A stretch of DNA of 64,000 nt from contig NC_086351.1 in NCBI RefSeq assembly GCF_036324505.1, forward strand, positions 3,978,001-4,042,000. The letters are read 5' to 3'. This document shows, piece after piece, positions 15,321 to 32,302 of this stretch (position 1 is the stretch's first letter; every line of letters begins with the position of its first letter). A program made the translations under genes and the position numbers. The notes below the pieces were generated by a model that saw only the letters and a list, made by a program, of their open reading frames with translations, did no database searches and was not told the DNA's origin. This DNA is from Eleginops maclovinus (taxonomy: Eukaryota; Chordata; Actinopteri; Perciformes; Eleginopidae).

Positions 15321-16050
15321 GTGTTCCAAACTGTTATTTGTGCGTGTGCACAGGAACATACATGTGTTTTACATCTGTTTGTGTATCTGTGTGTGTGTGC
15401 TTTGACCTTTTCTTGGCTTAAGTGTGGAGCCTGAAATTCAAACATTCAGTTCATAGCATTTTCTTTTATAGCCTCTGTACTTGACCAAATTGAGCTAACC
15501 TTTTCTCAAGTCATTTGCTGCTTTTCAGTCTCGGCGTGTAGTTGAGTGCCCTGCACAGTACACAATATATGGACCATATGTAGCATTACAGTGTTGCAAT
15601 TACAATTTGCTCGTTGTAGATCCACTTAAGATAAGTGCTTTCAAATGGCAAGCAAGGAAAGGCAACTATTGTCAGCGACACAGAGAGAAACAACTTAAAT
15701 ATCTCTGGCTTCTTCGGGGATAATGTGTTGCTGCGACATTAAATGCATGATGTTTTAAAGAGTGCTCTTTAATGGCCGCATTATTATGGAGATGGTGAAG
15801 CTGCCAATGACAGTGATGGTGATGACACTGGCAGAAGAGATTGTTTTGCTTAAGCTTTCAGTGTTTACATTTTCTTCCCCGCAGTTTGCATCTGCAGGAA
15901 ATGTAAAATAACATATTATTTCACAGCAGAGTGTGTGTTGGCTAGACAATGAGAGATAAAGTGTTTAAAATGCATACGCTGGGCTGAGCTGCTGTTTGCC
16001 TTGTAGTGATGGGGACTGTGTTTGCTCGGGTGATAGGGATGGCCCTACAG
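15321..16050. other. non-coding stretch
   Basis: No coding sequence, RNA gene or repeat was recognised here apart from short TG words at 15390-15400. Confidence 0.35.

Positions 16051-16146
<96 letters not shown>
16051..16146. repeat. (CA)n microsatellite
   Basis: 96 bp, nearly perfect, with one CG variant at its 5' edge. Confidence 0.97.
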
Positions 16147-16149
<3 letters not shown>

Positions 16150-16315
16150 TTGAGAAAGCATGGATGAACGAGGAATATGTGTCTTTACTCATGTGAGATT
16201 GCACATGTACACACACATGCCGACTCCCGCAGACAATAAGGCTCCAACTGCCTGATGGTCACTCTTACTGACCGCTTTTTTAGATGAGAAGTAAGAACCT
16301 GCAGACTCAGCACAC

Positions 16316-16316
<1 letters not shown>

Positions 16317-16380
<64 letters not shown>
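16317..16380. repeat. (CA)32 microsatellite
   Basis: A 64-bp perfect run followed by an A-rich edge. Confidence 0.97.
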
Positions 16381-16384
<4 letters not shown>

Positions 16385-16488
16385 ACACACCTGCCACACG
16401 CACATGTCCCTCATATACACATATGATCAAGAGACGGACACACAGCAACGATGCAATCGCACCCATACGCTGCCCTTGGGCTCGCAGA

Positions 16489-16513
16489 CACACATACACA
16501 CACACACACACAC
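16489..16513. repeat. short (CA)n run
   Basis: About 25 bp with one TA interruption. It is part of a 700-bp cluster of CA arrays. Confidence 0.9.
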
Positions 16514-16624
16514 GTAGAGATAGACACACACACTTCATTCAATACACACTCAAAACATAACCTTGACCTGTCGTACTCCCAGCCTGCTGTCTCATACATA
16601 CTTCATCCATTCACTCGCGGGTGT

Positions 16625-16739
<115 letters not shown>

Positions 16740-16984
16740 ACAGTACAGTGTATTGATCACATGAACTTTTACTGTCATAAATTCAAAGAGATTTGTCAAA
16801 AGTGTGAGATTAGAAAGAAATGCCTCTATCTTTAAGATAAATGAAGGTGTTTTCTGGAATTATGTATTTTAAAATTAGAGACTGCAAAATAATTGTATTA
16901 TCACTAGAAAAAAATGAGTGGATTTAGATAAGTTTGAATGAAAAATGTCAGAATACTTTGGAAGATTAAATGAAATATAGTGCA

Positions 16985-17184
16985 AATGTCACGTTTTGTC
17001 CAATCATCAGTCGAAGGCTTTTAATTTAAAGGACATAAAACTAATCGAACAAGCAGGAAATATTATTGAATAAGTGGAAACCAGAGAAGGTTTTTTTGGT
17101 GGAAAATTATTCAAAACAATATTAAAATGTCGTCGTTTAATTCAGATGACTAACTGATTAATCGGCTTAGTTGCAGCTGTAGTT
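16985..17184. mobile_element. teleost interspersed repeat (TTAGTTGCAGCT-ended family)
   Basis: The segment TTTGTCCAATCATCAGTC, then GGAAACCAGAGAA, then ACTGATTAATCGGCTTAG and GTTGCAGCT follows the order and wording of a very common teleost dispersed repeat. That repeat's ends read roughly 'ACTAATCGATTAATC...GTTGCAGCTCTA'. I recognise the family from memory of fish genomic sequence but cannot name its class. The copy is diverged and non-coding. Confidence 0.7.
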
Positions 17185-17812
17185 ATACTTTGAATTGTTG
17201 AGCAGCGGCTCCTCGTACTTGCGCAAACGTGTCTACAGAATTAGAGCAGATACAGGCCTACTCCGTGATGAATCTCACTGTCAAAGACAAATTCGAAATA
17301 AATCTCTCGGCATGGACTTCCAGCGTGTGTCGCACTCTGATAATTTCCACAATATCCTCTGCAGCCCCCGGGGGCAGATTTTTTCTGCTGTTATTTCTCT
17401 CTCCATCTTCCCCTGTTTGTTTCTATCCCTGTAAAATGCTGGTTGCTTTGCTGAAATACTGCAGTGCTTTATCTGCCCTCTTTTTCCTCCCTTTAGTCCC
17501 CCTCCTACGCCTTTTTCTTCCCCTCTCTCTCCCCTGGATGGGTTGGGTGTACTACCCCCCCCCAAACCACCACCACCACGTCCTCTTTTAGTTGTTGTTG
17601 TTGTTGAAGATGGTGGTGGGGGGGGGTGATGCTGGGTGGACGGGTGAGACGGAGAGGGGAGGCGGTGGTAGCAGAAGCAGCCGGGACCCAATGACGTGGG
17701 TGCGACATGTAACCGTGGCGCAGGAGAGGAAATCAATACATGAAAGGATGAGGAGCACTGGGGTGGATTACCGTCTGGGGCCCTGGCTACTGGAGGGATG
17801 GAGGGAGATGGA
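17185..17812. other. non-coding stretch
   Basis: Mixed sequence with a C-rich run at 17558-17580. The 235-codon reverse-strand frame across this area is Pro/Ser/His-rich low complexity and resembles no protein family. Confidence 0.35.
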
Positions 17813-17882
17813 GGGGGGGTGGGGGGGTGTAGATGAGGCCTGGGGGGGTTAGAGAGTGTGTGTATATTTGAGGGGGGGGGGG
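17813..17882 (+). other. G-run cluster (possible G-quadruplex)
   Basis: At least four runs of seven or more G within 70 bp on the plus strand (about 17813-17819, 17821-17827, 17842-17848 and 17872-17882). Quadruplex formation is inferred from composition. Confidence 0.5.
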
Positions 17883-18028
17883 CGAGAGGCCAGATTGTCC
17901 AGTCCCCTCTCTCCTGCATCCCCTCCCCTGACCAAGCGCTGTTTGAATCTTGACCCCTCCCATCAACCCTCCCTCGGCTTCTAAACACTGCTCAGCGCCG
18001 GCAGCCTGCCATAGGTGAACCTGTGACT

Positions 18029-18053
18029 ACACACACACACACACACACACACA
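18029..18053. repeat. short (CA)n run
   Basis: 25 bp, perfect. Confidence 0.9.
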
Positions 18054-18169
18054 GATGCAATGGACTCTATAATGTGGAGTGAATACTGTGAGCTGATAAC
18101 CCTACACTATCTGTATGGGGAATAATCGCCTGATATTACCAGTGTAAATTAAAGAGCCCTGGATAGATT

Positions 18170-18205
18170 GTGTGTGTGTGTGTGTGTGTGTGTTTGCGTG
18201 TGTGT

Positions 18206-18288
<83 letters not shown>
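18170..18288. repeat. (GT)n microsatellite, interrupted
   Basis: 119 bp with TTTGCG and TCTC interruptions in the first 45 bp, then a perfect array. Confidence 0.97.
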
Positions 18289-18291
<3 letters not shown>

Positions 18292-18883
18292 TTATGTGAC
18301 TATGCGGCCCTAGGTTTGCCGGCATGTAAGTCTTCAGCAGCAAAACCCAGATAATAAATATCTATAATAAATATCATTATTATTGGGCCAATCTCCCCCA
18401 ATAACGGGCGGCTCGGTGAAAGATGGCACGAGGGACTGAGCTGGATATTGGCAATATATCAGCATTGATTATTGAGAGTGCTGACAGAGAGAGGGAGGCA
18501 AAGTTAATAAAAACTAATAAAAAAGACAAGGAATACAGAGAGAACAAGGGCTTTAGCTGGATCAGCCGCTAAAGGGAGAGACGTGAAGGTGCAGGGAGGG
18601 AGAGAAAGGAGATAGCGCTGTTCAGTTGGAGCGCGTCTTGTTGCATTTCTGTCTAAACATGTGTATCTGTGTGTGTGAGCGTGTTTCTAAATTTAAGTTT
18701 TATCACCCTCGCTGTGCATGTGGGACTTTTTCTGTGTGTGTGACTGTGAAACACACTCACCTCTTCCTCCCCTGCATGTGTGTCTTCTTGGATTGATTGA
18801 ATCTGGGTTGGATTTGAACTCTGTGGTTGGGATCCAAAGCCTGCACAACCTCGCCATTGGCACTGAGCAAGAGGCACAAACAA

Positions 18884-18887
<4 letters not shown>
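18289..18887. other. non-coding stretch
   Basis: Holds ATAAATATC repeats (18348-18380) and a CCAAT word in GGGCCAATC. No gene is recognised. Confidence 0.35.

Positions 18888-18917
<30 letters not shown>
18888..18917. repeat. short (CA)n run
   Basis: 30 bp, followed by AAAC repeats. Confidence 0.9.
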
Positions 18918-18921
<4 letters not shown>

Positions 18922-19047
18922 GGCAAAGACACCAACAAACAAACAAACCTCAAAACATCCCATGCATCATATCCATATTATCTTGACAAATCTATACATC
19001 ATGTCAGAGCATGGCTTTATGTGAATATTGCATTTTGCTGTGTTATT

Positions 19048-19049
<2 letters not shown>

Positions 19050-19082
<33 letters not shown>

Positions 19083-19091
19083 GTGTGTGTG
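19050..19091. repeat. (GT)n run with one AG interruption
   Basis: 42 bp with an AG break at 19081-19082. Confidence 0.9.
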
Positions 19092-22000
19092 AGGAGGATA
19101 TGAAGGGAGTGCGTTGGCGCTGGGTGCTGCTGGTTTGAGACGGGACGGGGCGACAGTGAGAGAGCGTTGTCCATTCTAATGGGGCCTTGTTAGGCCGCTG
19201 ACAGAGGCAGTAACGCAACTGTTGGCTGCTATTGATTCCCGACCGACGGCGTTATTGATGAGTGAGAATTTAATTCAACCGGCTCGTTTGTCAACATGAC
19301 ATCACCATTTAACTACGACCATGACATGGATGCGAACACCCGCGGATGAGCCGGGTCACGCAGACACACACACACACACACAGAGAAAAACAACCATTTC
19401 CACAGAGGCAGAATAACACTTCCAATCCTGCAGCTTGTTTTGCATCAATTACAAAAAGATAATTGTGTTCAATATTCAAACAATGTTTTCTTAACCGTTC
19501 AAATCGACCATTCAAAGAGAAAAACAGGCAATTACCAGGAGTGCATTAAGCTATATGACTAATGCATTGTCCTTGCTATGACTAATGTATAGCCTAAGGT
19601 TACTTCTGGCTCTTTCTGATTGGATAAATATTTCATACCACATCCTGACCTCCAGCACATGACATGGAAAACATGTTGTGGAGGAGAATTGAACAAATTG
19701 CTTACTATGAATAACTGTGTTTCTAACTAGAGAGGAAAAGCAGGTAACCAAACCATCTCCAGCAAATAAGGATTTTATTACAAACGGGCTAAACTTTTAA
19801 ATTAAAGCTTAAATATTGTCTCATCACGTCTAACCAACTCAGACAAATGTCAGCATAAAACTAATATAAAATATAGCAAATAAGGTGTTGGTAATTGTTC
19901 CCTTTGCCATATTTTATTATCTTTTATTAAGCAGTTACGTTTCATATGATTATTGCATTACTGGAAGAATTATAATAAAATATAAGTTAATTAACACGAT
20001 TTTTCCAAATGTGCAAATTTGAACAGGTCCTATTCTCACAGTACGTGGTAATTGTTGCAGAATATATATAAACAGTGTGACATTACAACGTGATATATAT
20101 GCTTTTTTATTTAAAATAGTAAATTGGAAAAGCAAACATAATGTAGAAAGTGCTACAAATGCAAATGTTAAAGGTGTATGTAATAAATACGAAAACAGTG
20201 TTGCTGTTCATAATAAAATACTCAGGCAGGCTCTCGAAATAAAGTCATGGTTTTATTATATTTCTGTGCTGATAAAAAGTGCATATTGCATCCCCATTAT
20301 AAAATAATCATCCATAATGACTGGACTTCACTGCTGGCTTCCTTCATTACATCCATTACAGTATTTCTTCAAATATAGAGCTAAACGAGAGAAAGAGACC
20401 ATTTTGGACGAGCATTTTTCAATAGAGCGGGGGTAAGATACAGCGTGGAAAACAATGGGACCAGCTATATATCTCTGTATGGATTGGGAGGCTTGATAGG
20501 GAGGGAGGTGGGCAATCAGGGCCGTGAGGGCCCTCGATGAGAGCGGTCCAGCAGGGGTTATTGGCTGGAGCGGCGCCCCAAGGGAGCTGTCTCTCCCTTT
20601 TTCTCTCCCTTTTTGGGCCCATGGGTCTCTCGGGGGTCCCTGGGGAGTGAAACTGTAGAGGCCGATTTGCTGCAGGGCCCCTATAGGCACCAAGCATGAA
20701 ACACACCGGGGGGGTAGTCCGCTGAATTCAGGTGGTAGAACAGACAGACAGATGGACAGCCAAAGATGGGTGTCATCTCCAGGTATCACGGCTATTGGGT
20801 GTTTGACTGGTATGAGAGAGAAAGAGCCAGTCAGAGAAAGAAAAGGAGAGTTTGTTTCTCCCTTAAAAAGTTGTAAAATGTTGGATAATGATGTCCAAAT
20901 ATCGTCTGTGAATTCATCTGAAATTCTTTGATGGTGGAGTCTTTTTTTTTTGACGCGTGTGAATACCTAGTTTATAGTTTTCCTGATATTTTGTCTCTGC
21001 GGCCGTGTCAGACGGAAGAAAAAGAGGAGTTTGGTCAGAGGAGTGCGTGGAAGGACGAAGGGGTGGATGCTGTAGGTGTTAGCATCACTCCTCCTCCCCC
21101 TGCTCCTCACCTCCCCGTCCTCCTCTACCCCTCCAACACCATCTTATTTTCCCCTCTTTCAATCTCACACACCCTCCCTCCATCCCTCTCTTCCACAGAC
21201 GCGCACAACCACACTACATTCTACAAGAAATAATTGCTTTTGTCTGGAAGGAGTGTAGGGAGGAGGGAAAGGGGGCGCGCATGGCTCCCTCTGTGGAGAG
21301 AAGGGGGTCTTTGAAGGACAACTAGTCACTTCTCCCTGCTCTCCTTCTTTCTCCTCTTCTCTCCTCATCTCCCTTTCCCTCATTCTCCTTCATTTGCTTC
21401 ACCTTACTCCTCTCTGTTAGTTTTCTTCTTCTCCTTCATCCCGTCTTTCTCCTCCATCTTTCCCCTCTTCCTCTCTTTGTCCTCCTCTCGCTCCTTTCCT
21501 CTCCTCTCCCTCATTGGACCTGCGGATGTCATCTGTCATACGTGAAGCGGAGGGAGAAGGACAATAAAACCTGGTTGTCTACTACAGAGGATGACACATT
21601 TTTCATAATTAAGAACATGCCACTTTGGAGTGCGGCACAAATTTCTTGTCAATATGTCTGTGATGACAGAGAAAATGACAAGTCTGGTGATAATGGCAAA
21701 ATCATTTATTTGATGTGCAATTTCCATTAAAACAGGGCCTAATCACACGCAGCATTAAGTGGTGAGGTATAAACAGTCCTGTGGGAGGGGGCTTTCAGGA
21801 GCAAGAGCTCACTCATTCCTATTGATTTGCTCGTATTGACTGCGATGTTTAAGGTATAGATTTTTCTATTTAAAAATCTATATCGACAATAATCTGGTGT
21901 GTAAGCGGCAGGCGTTGACGGATGCTGGTCTGTAATTGACAGCGTGTAACATGTGGAGGGAGAGGGCAGGAGGCGAGGAGAAGAGAGGCATGCTGGGGGA

Positions 22001-23245
22001 GGCCGGCATGCTGCCTGGGACGGAGGAAACAAAATACAGGACAGCAGGGGGGAGGCGAGGGAGGTGGTGGTCACCTCAATCATGGAGGGGCTCATCCCCT
22101 GACAGCTGGACTTATGCATTTGTGTTTTTATTGACATGCAAACATAACAGAAGTTCATGCACGTGGGGCCTCACCTCACCAACATGTACGTTCATGCTGC
22201 AAACAGCTTCATCGTCATCATCATTTATTCACAAGGTTTTTAAATAAAATACAAGTACAAGACATAATGGAGACATGTGAAATAGGACATAAGCTATAGG
22301 AAGCTTGAGAACAGGGCTCTGACAATAAACATAAACATTACATATCATTAATACATATTATTGAGAGAGTTCATGTATTATTCAGAAACATTACAACCCC
22401 AAAGTAACCAAAAACCCTAAAAACGAAACCACTCTGACCCTAAATGGTCTAAAATGCATCAGTCTAAACATTTGTTAAAGATAATACACACAGACACAGC
22501 TTCATATTTCCCAGAACAGCAGTGGTCGCTCTTGTCTTCCTCCATCTGAATAGCATAATGATGCTCAGGAGGGCTTATTAAAAGCAGCAGTGATGAGATA
22601 ACTTAATTGTGTGCATGCTGGGTATACTAGCACCTATAGGTATCCATGGATTCTCGTATCGGGTCCTTATCCCTCCGAGGCAGGCCGCTATAGTAATGTA
22701 CTGATCACCATTGGCATCATTATAGCCGGTATTATTAAGAGGGGGGTGGGGGGGTATCCAGAAATCAATACAGGATACCTTTTGCAGCGGTAGTGAAAAC
22801 GAGGAAGATGGGGGGTGGGAGGACGTAGGTGGGAGGGAGGGAGGGAGGGATATGGGGATGGAGGGAGGGAGGTGCGGGGGTGGGGTGGTGATGTGTGAGT
22901 AGTAGCGGGTCCTCTCTCGCCTCAATGTTGCGGCCAGATCGCTACAATCCTGGAGGGAGCCGGGTCGAATGAGCTATTGGGGTTCCCATAATAACACCGG
23001 GGACAGACAGACAGACAAAAAGACACACAGACGGATGGACGGAGATAGGCAAGTGTTCCGATAAAACGCGACACCATAACCGGATTATACATCTGATTTC
23101 CGTTGGGGTATTTTTTTTAAAGCAATTTTTAGTTATTTATTTAACCGCTCTTATTTATTTATCTATCGATTGATTGCGTTTTAATTACTGCCTTGTGACA
23201 GAGAGCGAGGAGGAGGAGCGTCAGGGCCAAGTGCGCGTTGTGTTT

Positions 23246-23248
<3 letters not shown>
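19092..23248. other. long non-coding stretch
   Basis: No gene family is recognised. It contains a very AT-rich segment (19780-20330), a G/C-rich block (20500-20720) bounded sharply by AT-rich DNA, pyrimidine-rich patches (21080-21520) and a GGGA/GGAGG low-complexity patch (22740-22900). The non-repetitive segments 19190-19320 and 22610-22740 could be conserved elements, but nothing in the sequence alone proves it. Confidence 0.3.

Positions 23249-23307
<59 letters not shown>
23249..23307. repeat. (GT)n microsatellite
   Basis: 59-bp perfect run. Confidence 0.97.
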
Positions 23308-23309
<2 letters not shown>

Positions 23310-23944
23310 AGCCTTTTTTGCCACACTTGTTTATTTATTTGTTGATGATAGCCTTTAATGAGGCTGTTTTGAATGTGCTCGCGACGCGATCCGCTGCTTT
23401 GCTTTCGCAGCGGCTGAATGTCTTCTATGTAGCCTTCATAAGAGAGAGGAGCTAGAGACCAAATACAATAGATCAAACCAAATACTACAGAAATCCAAAT
23501 AAGACTTTCTAACTCTGCTGGCCTTTTACACTGTCTTGTTTCTATGTATGATTATTTATTGTGCCGTTTTTAAATTGCAGAATACCAAAGCTAAGCCCGG
23601 CCGGTGTGTGCTACAGGAGGCTAGCGACTGTTCTCATGCCTTTTCACACCTATATGAAACATTAGTGAGGAGTGAAAGGATAAAATAAGCTCTCTATGTT
23701 TACGGTTTCAAAGGTAACAGAGACGCAGGTGCATCAACGAGACACAGCCTTTTATTCTAAAGCCACAGCAATAGGCCTGTAATTGTAACACAACTTTTCC
23801 TGAACAAGTGATCTCCGCTCTATCCGTCTGTGTGTCAGTCTGGACTGTAAAGCTGAACTGCTGCACTCAAGGGGACCATCCTACATATATGTTCTATGCA
23901 CATTTACACCAAAACTAATGCCGGCCACCAGTCGACATCCACAC

Positions 23945-24130
23945 ATGTAAATAAAAGGGCGCAGCTGGGCTAAATGTGTACACACCTAACGGCGAATGTT
24001 GTGAGCTCTCCATACCAAAAACCTCCCCAAAGCTGTGCACCAGAGAATCGGACGAAGACAACAGAGCTCCAGAAGAGGACAGAGCTGGTACTTCTGTCAG
24101 ATTATTTGCATCAAAACAAGAAGGAAGATC
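23945..24130 (+). promoter_or_regulatory. candidate alternative promoter and 5' leader
   Basis: AATAAAAGGG (about 23950-23959) could serve as a TATA-like element with a start near 23980. The leader holds a two-codon upstream frame (ATG at 23996, TTG, TGA) and a consensus octamer ATTTGCAT (24104-24111), the recognition site of POU2 factors. It leads straight into the open frame at 24131. The promoter role is inferred and no initiation site can be proved. Confidence 0.3.
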
Positions 24131-24230
24131 ATGTTTGTCCCCTTGCCGGTGCCGTTCGTGTTTCAGAGAACTGCTTCTGACCTCAACGCCTGGCGTCTCA
24201 AGTCCCCTCTGGCTCTCCGCTCCAACTCCG
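24131..24230 (+). CDS. candidate alternative 5' coding exon of pou2f2 (MFVPLP form)
   Basis: The ATG at 24131 has A at -3 and opens a 33-codon frame (MFVPLPVPFVFQRTASDL..., ending SNS) that leaves one G before a good GTAAGA donor (24231). Spliced to exon 2 it makes GAT and continues DIRMSKP in frame. The peptide has a hydrophobic start, is not low complexity, and matches no domain I recognise. Reading TTTCAG (24161-24166) as an acceptor would give a shorter internal exon instead. Evidence is phase compatibility, the donor and a plausible leader; there is no homology support. Confidence 0.35.
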
Positions 24231-28200
<3,970 letters not shown>

Positions 28201-28338
28201 GAGACTAATGTAGTATTAATGCTGATGAAGTCCCAAAGCTCATTAGCAACATTGAGTGGTGTTCAGTTTCTCCAAGGACGGACACACACACACAAATATA
28301 TATATATAGTGCATCCTTGTTAACCATTAGTGTAATAA

Positions 28339-28360
28339 TAAACACACACACACACACACA
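28339..28360. repeat. short (CA)n run
   Basis: About 22 bp. Confidence 0.85.
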
Positions 28361-28655
28361 TACCAATCAATGACCTTTACCCATATGCTTTTTAAATATG
28401 CATACTCTAACAAAGACAGCAGGAGGATCGTAGTCCTCTAAAGAGCTCGATGAGTAGCATTTACAGGCCGTCCATTATTCTTGAATGTGGTCGCTGCGCA
28501 CTATATCATCTGATTGACACACACACGTATGCGGACCCGCGCGCCGACGAATAATTTTGTGCACTCGGTCGCTGTGTCCAGTGAAATACAGCCCAGCATT
28601 AGTCCTAATCAGGGGCCGGGTGAGCAGGCCACTTAATCAGAGCTATCACCTGGAG

Positions 28656-28656
<1 letters not shown>

Positions 28657-28715
<59 letters not shown>
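28657..28715. repeat. (CA)n microsatellite
   Basis: 59 bp, in inverted orientation relative to the GT arrays at 28084 and 28914. Confidence 0.97.
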
Positions 28716-28718
<3 letters not shown>

Positions 28719-28911
28719 GGATAGAGTGTGTGTGCGTGGGCAGTTAATCAACACATCAGCAGGAATAAACACATACGAACCACCTGACTCCATTGTGGGA
28801 ATTGATTTACACCTCTTTGCCTCTCTCTCCTCCAATGACATACAGATGGCGTACATAGGGAGGACTCAAGCATACTTGACCTCTACACAGGGGGCATCCT
28901 GTTGTACCCTT

Positions 28912-28913
<2 letters not shown>

Positions 28914-29002
<89 letters not shown>
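28914..29002. repeat. (GT)n microsatellite
   Basis: 89-bp perfect run. Confidence 0.97.
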
Positions 29003-29003
<1 letters not shown>

Positions 29004-29653
29004 CGCTCGGTCAGTGGTGGCCTGGTTGTGATCAGGATTGTAGTGGGTTTCGCAACATGCTGCCAATCACCCACATCAGACTAGGCAGTCAAAACAAGCT
29101 CTTGAGCTCCCGCTGACCACATTGAACTCCTGATTATCTGCTGTTTTTCTTCCTCTAAAGATCTCCTGATTTATTCAAACATGAGACTCCCTACATTCCT
29201 CTGGTCGGAGGGGCCAAAGCTGTATGCATTTTATTTTTTTGTCGCATATAGGGTCCGAGCAGTCTATCCGTGTTCTCGTAAACACACCAACAATGTGTTT
29301 TCTCCAGCCGCTGTCTTTTTGTTGTTGATTGCCGCGGGCTGTAACCTCTGCCACCCCGCTCATGTGCCAGTACATTTAGATAATAAAAAAGACCAATAAA
29401 ATCCAGGGGTTTGATTGGGTGTCTCCCCTTAGCCCAGCAGAGCGGACGACTAAATCAGAGGTCCTTCTCTCCATTTCATTTAGCTGATAAGATTTATGGT
29501 AATGAAGGGGTCCTATTAACCTTTGGGGGTCCACGGCTGTCCTTCAGAGCGAGGGGTGGATGAGAGTGCTTAGCGATCGTGTTTTGAGGCGGAGGCAGCG
29601 AACACGATCGCTATAAGCAATGTCACTTCATCGCAAAAAGCACCCTCTGGAGT

Positions 29654-29654
<1 letters not shown>
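29003..29654. other. non-coding, possibly conserved regulatory stretch
   Basis: Non-repetitive sequence with AGCTGATAAG and ATTAACC words (29480-29525). It has the look of a vertebrate conserved non-coding element but cannot be tested here. Confidence 0.25.

Positions 29655-29750
<96 letters not shown>
29655..29750. repeat. (CA)48 microsatellite
   Basis: 96-bp perfect run. Confidence 0.97.
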
Positions 29751-29752
<2 letters not shown>

Positions 29753-32187
29753 CACACACAACGGAGGCTCTCCAAACAGCAGCTTTGAGGGAGTTGAATG
29801 CATGTTTAATCCCCCTCCTCTCTTTCTCTTCTCTGCATTTTCCCTTTTCTTTATCCCCTCTATCCTTCCTGCTCGCCGCCCTTCTCTCGGCAGGAGTGCT
29901 CTGTTAAGAAATTAATCTGTTGTACTTCACCACCTCTTCTGCCTCTCATTTCCTTCTCTTGTTCGCTGGCTTTTTTTCAGAAGTGCAACTCTTTTTTTAC
30001 ATTATGTGTAAAAACAAATGCCAGAGGATAAACAAATGACATCTGATAGATTTTAAACTTAACAAACACTCTAAATGAACATCAAGTATTTTGATAGATC
30101 TCCATTTTCCACCCTTTCTACCTTCGTATATCCGTAACAAAAACACTGATGTTCTATAAATATTAGGGGGCAGTAATAGAGGGGGGATAACAGAGGGAGG
30201 CGTAAACCCCTCCTTCTCTTGTACAAGGGCTGCACCCCTCTGTCCCTTTGTCTGCTTGTAAAGGGGGCGAGGGGGGAGGCGCAGAGCAGGGGTGCCGGAG
30301 GAGTGACTAAGTGACCTCTCTCTCCCCTTTCTTTTGACGCTCCCATGTTCTGTCCATTTTGTCGTGTCCGTCCCTCTCCCTCCCTCCTCTTTCATCCTCT
30401 TTCGTTCCCCCTTTTTTCAGGCTGGTTAAGTCGCCATGGCTGTTGGCCTCATATGTCCTGTCCTCTCTCTCTTGCCCCCCCCCCCTCCCACCCCTCTTTC
30501 TCTCTCTACCCGCATCTTTCCAGAGCAGCAGCCTGGTTGCCAAAGTGTCTGTAGGACACATTAAGGCCCATAAAAGCCTTGTCTGCGGTCGCACTCTTAA
30601 CCACCAGTCAGAGGTAGTGTACAAAAGTGACTTTAAATGAGTCTGTGATTACCCTGGAACATGGAGAGACACTGAAGTGGCCAAGAGAGTGTGAGACAAG
30701 GCCGGAGCGTCCAAGAGAGGCGGAGGAAGAGCTGCCCTTGGACGTTTCTTGAGTCTCTTAAGGAAAATTGAACAGAAACGAATATTTGTTTCTTCCACAG
30801 CTAAGAGCTAAAAAGGCTACCTGGAAGTGGAACAAGCGGTGAGAAGTTATAACCCGTCGCCCACCCCCTTCATCACAACCTGAATCTTTCCCCTCCGCAC
30901 CCCGTCACCCCTCTTCATAATTGCCCACATGCTGCCTTGAGTGACAAGTGTAATCATCAGTCAAATTATGATGGGGGGGGGAGAAGGTGGAGACCAGGGG
31001 AGATGGAGGAGGAAGAGAGGAACAGCAGAAGGTGGTGGGGGGTGGGTGAAGGGGTTGAAAGGAAGTGCTTTGATCAGAGATAGAGAGGGGGTGAGCGGGG
31101 AAACAGACAGAGCTACATGGAAACCTGCTGTCCACACACCTGCTGCTTCAGAGATGGGCCACATCAGACCTCAGCGTACGAAAGAACATCACAGGGCTTT
31201 GTAACGGCGCTCTGTAACCACAGTTAATCAGAAGAATTGTCCCCACAATGCATTTTGATGTTGAACTTGGACTTTTCATTTGAAATCACCACAAGAGTCC
31301 TCTCCTGTCATTATGATTGCACAGCGCAGACGAGAACAATTAAATCCCCGGGTGTGGTACCAACACGCTCTTTGACTCTGTGTTATATTTGGATGGACTT
31401 TGTTAGCGAGAGCAGATGTTAGCTCTCCGGCCAGCTAACGAGGTTTACAGTAATTAGGAGTGCTGATAAAGCGCTTTGATTCCCCGGCTGTGGCGGCTCT
31501 CTCATTAGCGGCTAGCTAGCTAGTACTGCAGCAGGCGCTCCAGTCACATCCTATTAGGCGGCTCAATGTGCACTCTGAATTAGGAGCGGGAGATTAAGTA
31601 GAGATGAAAACTGTCTGCGTACACACACAAACACGCATGCACACACACAAATTAAAAAATGACTAGCAAAGTTCACACAGAATTGTTGTTATAATGAGGA
31701 AAGGAGAAGAAAATTCTTCCTTTTGGAACCAACATTTTAATAAGATACTAATTGGGGTTTTGCAGTGAACATGAAGAACTTGAAACTCATGCATGTGCCA
31801 AGGAAGGGTGCTAATGAGAATAAAAACACAGAGAGGGAAACAGCATTACATTTTTTACACATTTGGCAAGCTTTTCTGCTTGTGCTTAACTCTAACTGCC
31901 TCCTATTTCCTACAAATGAAAGCAAACTAAAAGACAACCTTGAAAATATTCCAGTTTCCCTCTTCTGTTCTTTCCTCTCTGTATTGGTCAATACTCTCTA
32001 CACGATCCTCTCCGCTCACTCCTCTCCCGCTCTCTCATCGTCTTTTGTGTGATGGAGTGATTATTGAGGACGTGGCTCCTGTGTTTAACGCTGGTTGATG
32101 AAGTCTGCCTTTGTCTGTCTGTGCTAACCTGTCGCAACCGGGACACCGCTTATAGCAAAATCAATACACAGAGTAGGAGGGGGGGGG
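29751..32187. other. non-coding stretch
   Basis: C/T-rich (29800-29900, 30300-30530) and G/A-rich (30960-31100) patches alternate with unique DNA. The segment 31430-31610 has several homeodomain-type ATTAG/TAATTA words and GCTAGCTAGCTAG, and is regulatory-looking. No gene is recognised. Confidence 0.3.
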
Positions 32188-32302
32188 AGAGAGAGAGAGA
32201 GAGACAGAGAGAGACAGAGAGAGAGACAGAGAGAGAGAGGGACAGAGAGAGAGAGGGACAGAGAGAGAGAGAGAGAGACAGAGAGAGAGACAGAGAGAGA
32301 GA
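32188..32302 (+). repeat. (GA)n with GACAGA interruptions
   Basis: 115 bp of purine-strand GAGA with regularly spaced C interruptions, which is typical of a decaying GA microsatellite. Confidence 0.95.

Noticed and set aside
17281..17988. 235-codon minus-strand frame
   Set aside because: Pro/Ser/His-rich low-complexity sequence from C- and G-rich DNA, with no domain and no splice logic.
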